Positions 56,044-64,000 of a stretch of DNA of 64,000 nucleotides are shown here, piece by piece (position 1 is the stretch's first letter; every line of letters starts with the position of its first letter). Made by a program: the position numbers and the translations under genes. Origin of the DNA: Hydrogenophaga palleronii_A (lineage in GTDB: Bacteria; Pseudomonadota; Gammaproteobacteria; Burkholderiales; Burkholderiaceae_C); contig NZ_JAVDWU010000001.1 in NCBI RefSeq assembly GCF_031457455.1, positions 558,001 to 622,000 of the forward strand, read 5' to 3'. The notes below the pieces were generated by a model. The model saw nothing but the letters and a program-made list of their open reading frames with translations. It ran no database searches and was not told where the DNA came from.

Positions 56044-57576
56044 ATGGGGTATCTATCCACCACGCTGGTGCAGCGCGGACTTCTGGCAATGACTTTGGCT
56101 GTTGCCGCAGCGACGGCGTACGCCGGCAAGGCTAACGACACACTGACCTACGCGTCCGACAACGAGGTCGAGAACGTCAGCCCGTACCACAACAACATGC
56201 GCGAAGGCGTGATCCTGGCAGCCATGGCCTGGGACACGTTGATCTATCGCGACACCAGGACCGGTGAGTTCAAGCCGCAACTGGCCACCACCTGGAAGTG
56301 GGAGTCGCCCACGGCCTTGAACCTCACCCTGCGCCAGGGCGTGACGTTCCACAACGGCGACAAGTTCTCCGCCGACGATGTGGTCTACACCTTCAACGAA
56401 GTCACTGGCGCAGATGCCAAGATCGCAACGCGGCAGAACACCGACTGGATCAAGAGCGTCGAAAAACTTGGCGAGTACCAGGTGCGCATCCACCTGAAGA
56501 CACCGTTCCCGGCCGCGCTCGAATACCTGGCCGGACCCACGCCGATCTACCCCGCAGCCTACTTCAAGAAGGTGGGGATCGAGGGCTACAGCAAGGCGCC
56601 GATCGGCACCGGCCCCTACAAGATCACCGCGGTCGTTCCTGGTCAGGGCGTGAATATGGTCAAGAACCCGGCCTACTTCAAGGACAGCCCGATCGGCCAG
56701 CCAAAGATCGGCAAAGTGAATTTCGTCGTCATCCGCGACCCTGAGGCGCGCATGGCACAGCTCATGACCGGTGCGGTCGACTGGATCTGGCGCGTGCCCG
56801 CGGACCAGGCCGAGTCGCTCAAGACCCTGCCCAACCTCACCGTGCTCAGTGGCGAGACCATGCGGGTGGGCTTCATCTCCATCAACAACCATGGCTCCAC
56901 GCCTGAGTCCACACCTTTCAAGGACCCGCGAGTGCGCCAGGCGGTGAACATGGCGATCCATCGCGAGGGGCTCGCCAGCAGCCTGGTGCGAGGTGGCAGT
57001 CAGCCGGTGCACGCACCCTGCTTTCGCACCCAGTTCGGCTGCGAGACGGTCAAGGTCGTGAAGTACCCCTACGACCCGGTCAAGGCCAAAGCGCTGCTGG
57101 CCGAGGCTGGGTTCCCCAACGGGTTTGACACGGACCTCTGGGCCTATCGCGAGCGGGACTACGCAGAAGCCATGATTGGCGACCTGCGCAAGATTGGCAT
57201 CCGTGCCCGTCTGCATTTCGTGCAGTATCCGGCGTTGCGCACAGAGGTTCGCTCCGGGCGTGCACCACTGAGCTTCCAGGCCTGGGGCTCTTACTCCATC
57301 AACGACGCCTCGGCCTTTACCGGCAACTTCTTCAAGGGCGGGGCGGACGACACGGCCAAGGACCCGCAGACCATCGATCTGCTGCAAGCCGCCGACACGA
57401 CTGTGGACGCGGCGCAGCGCAAGGCCATGTACGCAAAGGCGCTGCAGCGCATCTCCGAGCAGGCCATGTGGGCACCGCTGTTCTCGTACTCGACCAACTA
57501 CGCATTCACCTCGGACCTGCAGTTCGAGGCGCAGCCCGACGAGTTGCCGCGCTTCTTCATGGCCAGCTGGAAGTGA
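56044..57576 (+). CDS. ABC transporter substrate-binding protein, family 5 (peptide type)
   Basis: This 510-residue periplasmic protein has a signal peptide (LLAMTLAVAAATAYA). Its family 5 blocks include LATTWKWESPTALNLTLRQGVTFHNGDKFSADDVVYTFN and APIGTGPYKI. Binding proteins of this family take di- and oligopeptides, nickel, opines or glutathione. It is the first gene of the operon, with AAGGAGCG before the ATG. Two cysteines (CFRTQFGC) in the second lobe probably form a disulfide. Specificity is not readable. Confidence 0.93.
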   Translation: MGYLSTTLVQRGLLAMTLAVAAATAYAGKANDTLTYASDNEVENVSPYHNNMREGVILAAMAWDTLIYRDTRTGEFKPQLATTWKWESPTALNLTLRQGVTFHNGDKFSADDVVYTFNEVTGADAKIATRQNTDWIKSVEKLGEYQVRIHLKTPFPAALEYLAGPTPIYPAAYFKKVGIEGYSKAPIGTGPYKITAVVPGQGVNMVKNPAYFKDSPIGQPKIGKVNFVVIRDPEARMAQLMTGAVDWIWRVPADQAESLKTLPNLTVLSGETMRVGFISINNHGSTPESTPFKDPRVRQAVNMAIHREGLASSLVRGGSQPVHAPCFRTQFGCETVKVVKYPYDPVKAKALLAEAGFPNGFDTDLWAYRERDYAEAMIGDLRKIGIRARLHFVQYPALRTEVRSGRAPLSFQAWGSYSINDASAFTGNFFKGGADDTAKDPQTIDLLQAADTTVDAAQRKAMYAKALQRISEQAMWAPLFSYSTNYAFTSDLQFEAQPDELPRFFMASWK

Positions 57577-57601
57577 CGCCAATCGAGCGAGGGCCCTTGC
57601 C

Positions 57602-58519
57602 ATGCTGACCTACATCTTCCGGCGCCTGCTGGTGGCCCTCTCCGTCATGTTGACGGTGGCCGTCGTGAGCTTCATGTTGCTGCATTTGTCGGGTGACCTG
57701 GCAACGGCCATCGCCGGACCAGAGTCGAGCGCTGCCGACGTGGAGAAGATCCGCGTGCAGTACGGGCTCGACCGGCCGATCACCTCGCAGTTTTTCGACT
57801 GGCTGGGCGCCGCCTTGCGATTGGACTTCGGACGTTCGTTCTACTTCCAGGGCACCGTGATGGAGCTCATCGGCGAACGCCTTCCCATCACGCTGAAGCT
57901 CGGCGGCATGGCTTTGCTGCTGGCCGTGGTGGTGGCGATTCCGTTGGGCGTGCTGGCCGCAATCTATCGCGACACCTGGATCGACCGGCTGTCGCTGATG
58001 GTGGCGGTGGTGGGGCAGGCGATGCCCACATTCTGGTTCGCGCTCACGCTGGTCATCGTGTTCTCGGTCGGTCTCCAATGGCTGCCGGTGGCGGGCAATA
58101 CGAGCTGGCAACACTTCGTCTTGCCGGCCGTGGCGCTGGGGTACTACGCCATGCCGGCGATCATGCGGCTCACACGCGCTGGCATGCTCGACGTGCTCGG
58201 CTCCGACTACATCCGAACGGCCCGGGCCAAGGGCCTGAGCCCGGCACGCGTGGTCTTCAAGCATGCCCTGCGCAACGCCATCATTCCGGTGGTGGCATTG
58301 GCTGCCGTGGAATTGGGCTTCATGCTCGGTGGCTCAGTGGTCATCGAGTCCGTTTATTCGATGCAGGGCCTGGGCCAGCTCGCGTGGGACTCGATCTCGC
58401 GCAACGATTACCCGGTGGTGCAGGCCGTGGTGCTGATCATCGCCGTGTTCTACATCGGCCTCACCTTCGTGGCCGATGTGCTCAACGCTGCGCTCGACCC
58501 GCGCATGCGCACGCGCTAA
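57602..58519 (+). CDS. ABC transporter permease, DppB type
   Basis: This 305-residue inner-membrane permease has six helices. The N-terminus MLTYIFRRLLVALSVMLTVAVV is standard for DppB/OppB. The EAA loop that contacts the ATPases is YIRTARAKGLSPARVVFKHAL. It lies 25 bases after the binding protein and 9 bases before the second permease. Confidence 0.94.
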   Translation: MLTYIFRRLLVALSVMLTVAVVSFMLLHLSGDLATAIAGPESSAADVEKIRVQYGLDRPITSQFFDWLGAALRLDFGRSFYFQGTVMELIGERLPITLKLGGMALLLAVVVAIPLGVLAAIYRDTWIDRLSLMVAVVGQAMPTFWFALTLVIVFSVGLQWLPVAGNTSWQHFVLPAVALGYYAMPAIMRLTRAGMLDVLGSDYIRTARAKGLSPARVVFKHALRNAIIPVVALAAVELGFMLGGSVVIESVYSMQGLGQLAWDSISRNDYPVVQAVVLIIAVFYIGLTFVADVLNAALDPRMRTR

Positions 58520-58528
58520 GGAAGCGGC

Positions 58529-59452
58529 ATGAACACCACGACACTGTCGAACGATGCCGCGAGTTTTGCGGCACCCGCGCTGGCCTTGCCGCCTGCAACC
58601 GCCTGGCGGCGCCTGTTGCGCCGCGTGCTGGGGCAGCACGGTCTCACCATCGGCGCGGTGATCTTCGGATTGATCGCGCTGGCAGCGCTGTTCGCGCCCT
58701 GGCTCGCGCCCCACGACCCTTATGCGCAGGACGTCACGCGCCGCCTGATTCCACCGATCTGGCACGACAAGGGCTCGTGGGAGCACCTGCTCGGCACCGA
58801 CAAGCTGGGGCGCGACTACCTGAGCCGCCTGCTGTTCGGTGCACGCGTGTCGCTGATCATCGGCTTGGTCACTGCGGTGATCGCCGGCGTGATCGGTACG
58901 ACGCTGGGGGTGCTGGCTGGCTACTATGGCGGCCGCGTGGATGCGGTCATCAGCTACATCATCACCACGCGCCTGGCGATGCCGGTGGTGCTGGTGGCAC
59001 TGGCCATGGCTTCACTGGTCGGTGGCTCGCTGCAGGTGGTGATCCTGCTGCTCGGCCTGCTGCTCTGGGACCGGTTTGCCATCGTCACGCGTTCGGCGAC
59101 GCAGCAGCTGCGCGATGCCGAATTCATCTCCGCGGCCAAGGCGCTGGGAGCCTCCACGCCCTACATTCTTCTGCGCGAACTGCTGCCCAACCTCATGAGC
59201 GCGCTCACGGTGGTCGCCACGCTGGAGATGGCGCATGCCATCCTGCTCGAATCCACACTGTCCTTCCTCGGCCTGGGCGTGCAGCCGCCCACGCCGTCGT
59301 GGGGTCTGATGGTGGCTGAAGGCAAGGCCTACATGTTCTTTCAGCCCTGGGTGATCGTGATTCCGGGCGCGGTGCTGGCGCTGCTGGTGCTGTCGATCAA
59401 CCTCGTGGGCGATGGCATTCGCGACCTGACGGCACCTGACGGCCGCAACTGA
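58529..59452 (+). CDS. ABC transporter permease, DppC type
   Basis: This 307-residue permease has an extended N-terminus (about 30 residues, Ala-rich). Helix 1 is followed by LLGTDKLGRDYLSRLLFGARVSL, the signature of DppC. The EAA loop is FISAAKALGASTPYILLRELLPN. It pairs with the upstream permease and is followed at 11 bases by the first ATPase gene. Confidence 0.94.
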   Translation: MNTTTLSNDAASFAAPALALPPATAWRRLLRRVLGQHGLTIGAVIFGLIALAALFAPWLAPHDPYAQDVTRRLIPPIWHDKGSWEHLLGTDKLGRDYLSRLLFGARVSLIIGLVTAVIAGVIGTTLGVLAGYYGGRVDAVISYIITTRLAMPVVLVALAMASLVGGSLQVVILLLGLLLWDRFAIVTRSATQQLRDAEFISAAKALGASTPYILLRELLPNLMSALTVVATLEMAHAILLESTLSFLGLGVQPPTPSWGLMVAEGKAYMFFQPWVIVIPGAVLALLVLSINLVGDGIRDLTAPDGRN

Positions 59453-59463
59453 AGGATCACAAC

Positions 59464-60449
<986 letters not shown>

Positions 60450-60453
<4 letters not shown>

Positions 60454-61316
60454 ATAACATCGTGCAACCCAGGCCTGCCGTGCCTGATGACGACATCGCA
60501 CTTGAGCTGTGCGCGCTGACGCGCATCTACAAGCTCAAGCGCGGCCTGTTCCGTGCGCCGGGCGAGATCCGGGCGGTCAACGACGTGTCGCTGCGCATCC
60601 GCAAGGGTGAAACGCTGGGCCTGGTCGGTGAGTCGGGCTGCGGCAAGAGCACGCTGGCCAAAATGCTGCTGGGCCTGCTGGCGCCGACATCGGGCAACGT
60701 GCTGATCAACGGTCGGGAGATCGATCCGGGTCAACGCAAGGCGCTGGCCCGCGCGGTACAGCCGATCTTCCAGGACCCATACTCATCGCTGAATCCGCGC
60801 CGTACCGTGGCCGACATCGTTGGCGTTCCGTTGTGGCTGCACCAAATCGGTACGCCGGCTGAGCAGCGCCAACGCGTGAGGGACATGCTGGACCTGGTCG
60901 GCATGCCCGAGCGCACGCACGGCCAGTACCCGAATCAACTCTCCGGCGGGCAGCGTCAGCGTGTCGCCATTGCGCGTGCGCTGGTCTTGCGCCCCGACAT
61001 CCTGATCTGCGACGAGCCGACGTCGGCCCTCGATGTGTCGGTGCAAGCGCAGATCCTGAATCTGTTGCTCGACCTGAAGGCGGAGTTTGGCCTGACCTAT
61101 CTCTTCATCAGCCACGACCTCGGCGTTGTCGAGCACCTGGTTGATCGCGTTGCAGTGATGCACCAGGGCAGCATCGTCGAAAGCGGAACCCGTGAGCAGA
61201 TATTCGCACGACCCGCACACCCCTACACCCGCATGCTGCTCGCATCCGCGCTCACGCCCGAGCCCGGCCTGGGCATACCCGACATCGAACGCGATCTGCC
61301 GCTCCCCGTCGCCTGA
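60450..61316 (+). CDS. ABC transporter ATP-binding protein, DppF type
   Basis: This 288-residue second ATPase has Walker A GESGCGKST, signature LSGGQRQRVAIA and Walker B LICDEPTSALDVS. A typical Tyr-rich loop precedes the core (LTRIYKLKRGLFRAPGE). It starts at the ATG at 60450 after GGAGGCGGC. It is shorter at the C-terminus than many DppF proteins, ending near EPGLGIPDIERDLPLPVA, and the oligopeptide cysteine motif is absent. Confidence 0.93.
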
Positions 61317-61354
61317 TCCGTCGTTCACCCACCCCTTTCTTCCGAGACTTTTCC

Positions 61355-62758
61355 ATGAGCCGTCACCAAGCCGTTACACAGGCGCTGGCCTGTTTCGACG
61401 ACGGTCGCTTCCAGCAGACGCTGGCGCGCCGCGTCGCCTTTCGCACCGAGAGCCAGGACGCCACCAGCGGCCCGATCCTGCAGTCCTACCTGGACGACGA
61501 GATCGCGCCGCAGCTCCAGGCGCTGGGTTTCGTCTACCGCGTTGTCGGCAATCCCATTCCGGGCAAGAGCCCCTTTTTGCTTGCCGAACGCATCGAGCCT
61601 GGCGCGTCCTTCACGCTGCTGACCTATGGCCACGGTGACGTTGTGCGCGGTTACGACGCGCAGTGGCGCGAAGGGTTGAAGCCATGGGAGCTCGTCGTCG
61701 AAGGCAACCGTTGGTACGGTCGCGGCATCGCCGACAACAAGGGTCAGCACACCATCAACCTCACGGCACTGGAGCAGGTGATCGCGGTGCGTGGTGGCAA
61801 GCTCGGTTACAACGTGAAGATCATCCTGGAGATGGGCGAAGAGGACGGCTCACCGGGTCTGAACGAAGTCTGCGTGCAACACCGCAAGTCGCTGGCGGCC
61901 GACGTGTTCATTGCGTCCGACGGTCCACGCGTTTCGGCCTCGCGTGCGACCATGTTCCTTGGCTCGCGGGGTGTCTTCAACTTTGATCTGCACCTGAAGC
62001 TGCGTGAAGGCGGCCACCATTCCGGCAACTGGGGTGGCCTGCTGCGCAACCCCGGAATCCGGCTGGCCCATGCCATTGCCAGCCTGGTCGATGCCAAGGG
62101 CAAGATCCTCGTTCCCGGCTTGCTACCGCGCGAACTGCCGGACAGTGTGCGCCGTGCGCTCAAAGATATCGCGGTGGGTGGCGATGTGAATGACCCCGAG
62201 ATTGATCCGGACTGGGGCGAGCCAGGCCTGTCGGCATCGGAACGCGTCATCGGGTGGAACAGCCTCGAAGTGCTGGCTTTCATCACCGGCAACCCGGCCA
62301 TGCCGGTGCATGCTATCCCGTCGGATGCACGTGCGCATTGCCACATGCGCTACGTCGTCGGCAGCGACCACATCCGATTTCTCGAACACATCCGCCAGCA
62401 CCTGGACGCGCACGGCTTCGACGATGTCGAACTGCGCGGCACCGACGTGCACATGGCCGCCACACGGCTTGATCCGGACGATGCGTGGGTGCGCTGGGGC
62501 ATGGCTTCGATTGAACGCAGCACCGGTGTGCGCCCGGCGCTCTTGCCCAACCTGGGTGGCTCGCTGCCGAACGAGGTCTTTGCGGAAACGCTGAGCCTTC
62601 CGACGCTGTGGGTGCCTCATTCGTACCCGGCATGTTCGCAGCATGCGCCCAACGAACACATCCTGGCCGACGTGACGCGAGAGGCGCTGCACATCATGGC
62701 CGGTCTGTTCTGGGACCTGGCCGAAGAAGGACCGGGCGTCTTCAAGAGTCGCCCATGA
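61355..62758 (+). CDS. M20 family metallopeptidase (dipeptidase-like)
   Basis: This 467-residue zinc hydrolase of the M20 family has ligands in the expected order: His93 and Asp95 (YGHGDVV), Asp127 (GIADNKGQH), Glu162-Glu163 (MGEEDGSPG), Asp189 and a C-terminal His (VPHSYPACSQHAPNE). Residues 210-370 form the dimerisation domain. It lies 38 bases after the transporter ATPase gene, so it is in the operon. Related enzymes cleave dipeptides or N-acyl and N-carbamoyl amino acids. Confidence 0.92.
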   Translation: MSRHQAVTQALACFDDGRFQQTLARRVAFRTESQDATSGPILQSYLDDEIAPQLQALGFVYRVVGNPIPGKSPFLLAERIEPGASFTLLTYGHGDVVRGYDAQWREGLKPWELVVEGNRWYGRGIADNKGQHTINLTALEQVIAVRGGKLGYNVKIILEMGEEDGSPGLNEVCVQHRKSLAADVFIASDGPRVSASRATMFLGSRGVFNFDLHLKLREGGHHSGNWGGLLRNPGIRLAHAIASLVDAKGKILVPGLLPRELPDSVRRALKDIAVGGDVNDPEIDPDWGEPGLSASERVIGWNSLEVLAFITGNPAMPVHAIPSDARAHCHMRYVVGSDHIRFLEHIRQHLDAHGFDDVELRGTDVHMAATRLDPDDAWVRWGMASIERSTGVRPALLPNLGGSLPNEVFAETLSLPTLWVPHSYPACSQHAPNEHILADVTREALHIMAGLFWDLAEEGPGVFKSRP

Positions 62759-63936
62759 GCGCGCCGGATCTCGAAGCTGCTATCGCCTGGCTTGCCAACC
62801 AGCGCGGGGCCATGCAGACGGCGCTGGCCACCCTGGTCGACATCGACTCCAACAGCCACGACAAGGCCGGGACCGACCGGGTGGCCGAGGCCATGCGAGG
62901 CTGGCTGCTCGCTGATGACATCGAGGCCGAGCATCATGCCGATCCTGCCGACGGTGATGTGCTGCTCGCACGGCTGCCTGGCGCGTTGCCATTGGCGTCG
63001 CCTGTTGTGCTGATGGGCCACCGCGACACGGTGTTCCCGACGGGTACCGTGCTGAAGCGCCCTTGGCACGTCGAAGGTGATCGCGGCTACGGACCTGGGG
63101 TCGCCGACATGAAGTCGGGCCTGGTGTTGCAGTGTTTTGTGCTGATGGCGTTGCGGCGGGTGGCACCATTGCCGTTTCCGGTGCTCGGCCTGTTCACCGC
63201 CGACGAAGAAATCGGCTCGCAACGCGGACGCATTGCTATCGAGGCGCATGCGCGCGCCGCGCGGGCCGCGTTCAACGCCGAGCCCGGGCGCGTCAGTGGC
63301 AACCTCGTCACCGCGCGCAAGGGCGGCGCCAATTTCGTCATCGACGTCACCGGCCGCGCCGCACATGCCGGCATGAACCACGCCGACGGGGCGAGCGCCA
63401 TCGAAACTCTGGCACGCAAGATCCGGGCGCTGCATGCGCTGACCGATTACGCTGCCGGTATCACCGCCAATGTGGGCCTCGTCAGTGGCGGCCTGTCAAG
63501 CAACACCGTGGCGCCCTCGGCCCAGGGAAAACTTGACGTGCGCTTCTGCACACAGGCACAGCGCGAGACGCTGTTCGCGCGCATCCGGGACATCGTGGCT
63601 GAGCCAGGTGTTGCAGGAACGGTGGCAACGGTCACGCAAACGTCGGAGTTCCTGCCGCTCGAACCAAGGTGGAGCGAGGACCTGCTTGTGCGCTACCAGG
63701 CAAGCGCCGCACGCGTCGGCTTCGCGGTGGATGGTGAGTTCACCGGCGGCTGCTCTGACGCGGGCTTCACCGCCTCGCTGGGCATTCCGACGCTGTGCGG
63801 CGTCGGGCCAGTGGGGGCCAAGGCGCACACCGAGCAGGAGTACTGCTGCCTCGACACCCTGGTGCCGCGCGCACAAGCATTGCTCGCCACCATCGTCGGG
63901 CTTTCCACTCAAGTCGCGGCGTCAGCGGATAGATAG
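62755..63936 (+). CDS. M20 family metallopeptidase (carboxypeptidase G2-like)
   Basis: This 393-residue hydrolase has His89 and Asp91 (GHRDTVFP), Asp118 (GVADMKSG), Glu151-Glu152 (TADEEIGS) and Glu176, the di-zinc set of ArgE/CPG2-type peptidases. The C-terminal GPVGAKAHTEQEY carries the last histidine. It is most like carboxypeptidase G2 and glutamate carboxypeptidases, which cut off C-terminal glutamate. The start ATG overlaps the stop of the first peptidase. It gives the operon two different M20 enzymes. Confidence 0.92.
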   Translation: MSAPDLEAAIAWLANQRGAMQTALATLVDIDSNSHDKAGTDRVAEAMRGWLLADDIEAEHHADPADGDVLLARLPGALPLASPVVLMGHRDTVFPTGTVLKRPWHVEGDRGYGPGVADMKSGLVLQCFVLMALRRVAPLPFPVLGLFTADEEIGSQRGRIAIEAHARAARAAFNAEPGRVSGNLVTARKGGANFVIDVTGRAAHAGMNHADGASAIETLARKIRALHALTDYAAGITANVGLVSGGLSSNTVAPSAQGKLDVRFCTQAQRETLFARIRDIVAEPGVAGTVATVTQTSEFLPLEPRWSEDLLVRYQASAARVGFAVDGEFTGGCSDAGFTASLGIPTLCGVGPVGAKAHTEQEYCCLDTLVPRAQALLATIVGLSTQVAASADR

Positions 63937-63986
63937 GGCGTTGGTCACGATGTAATTGCCCCTTCACATGCTTTCAGAGGTTCGTG

Positions 63987-64000
63987 ATGGCCTGGGTTCT
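63987..64000 (+). CDS. possible start of a further gene, truncated by the window end
   Basis: An ATG at 63987 follows AGAGG at a 6-base spacing, 50 bases after the second peptidase. Only four codons (MAWV) are visible, so it cannot be identified. Confidence 0.35.

Noticed and set aside
56053..57603. 516-codon frame antisense to the substrate-binding protein gene
   Set aside because: Composition typical of shadows; the sense protein has a signal peptide and family motifs.

Overview
The window is about 63-64% GC by eye, gene-dense and chromosomal. It reads as a betaproteobacterium of the order Burkholderiales, most likely family Comamonadaceae (Hydrogenophaga/Acidovorax/Rhodoferax type). That placement is my inference from three things: gene orders (exbB-exbD-lpxK-trm112-kdsB-adk; nadD-rsfS-rlmH-maf-rng; hom-thrC-mobB-moeA-moaD-moaE-GNAT-clpB), protein style, and a family of GC-rich intergenic palindromic repeats. 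I see no phage, IS element, integron, CRISPR array, toxin-antitoxin pair or rRNA operon.

Layout. 1-6.8 kb: 5' end of a 3-hydroxyacyl-CoA dehydrogenase (minus), a FimV-like membrane protein, a D-2-hydroxyacid dehydrogenase, a small conserved protein downstream of lexA, lexA with two tandem SOS boxes, a divergent asparaginase, and a membrane protein/Tat-secreted protein pair. 6.8-10.9 kb (minus): an envelope operon, exbB-exbD-lpxK-trm112-kdsB-adk. 11.2-20.7 kb: xseA, sodB, a monomeric isocitrate dehydrogenase, a DUF192 protein, a second (dimeric) isocitrate dehydrogenase, clpS-clpA. 20.7-22.8 kb (minus): a DUF1499 protein and a HerA-like ATPase. 22.9-30.6 kb: yebC, purD, hemF-nadD-rsfS-rlmH, maf, rng. 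30.8-36.9 kb: an outer-membrane barrel protein, msbA (minus), tolB-pal-cpoB. 36.9-39.2 kb: a YeeE/YedE transporter, tcdA and two tRNA-Lys genes. 39.4-42.4 kb (minus): PIN-PhoH ATPase, bcp, a Mth938-like protein. 42.6-53 kb: alaA-type aminotransferase, hom-thrC, four molybdenum-cofactor genes, a GNAT protein, clpB. 53.1-64 kb: aldehyde dehydrogenase, a small protein, and a LysR regulator divergent from a seven-gene peptide ABC transporter plus M20 peptidase operon.

Functionally the window is core metabolism: envelope and lipid A/Kdo synthesis, the TCA cycle, threonine synthesis, NAD and heme synthesis, ribosome maturation, Clp proteolysis and disaggregation, and Tol-Pal. The most self-contained accessory unit is the LysR/Dpp/M20 locus at the right end, which looks like a peptide or amidated amino-acid uptake-and-hydrolysis module. 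I found no convincing new multi-gene system. The items most worth a second look are the histone-H1-like tail on RsfS, the adjacent pair of unrelated isocitrate dehydrogenases, the tcdA/tRNA-Lys arrangement with its promoter lying on the tcdA stop codon, the dispersed palindromic repeats, the Tat-like signal on TolB, and the SOS-box pair shared by lexA and the asparaginase gene. Many long open frames lie opposite the real genes; I regard these as GC-driven shadows and have left them out.
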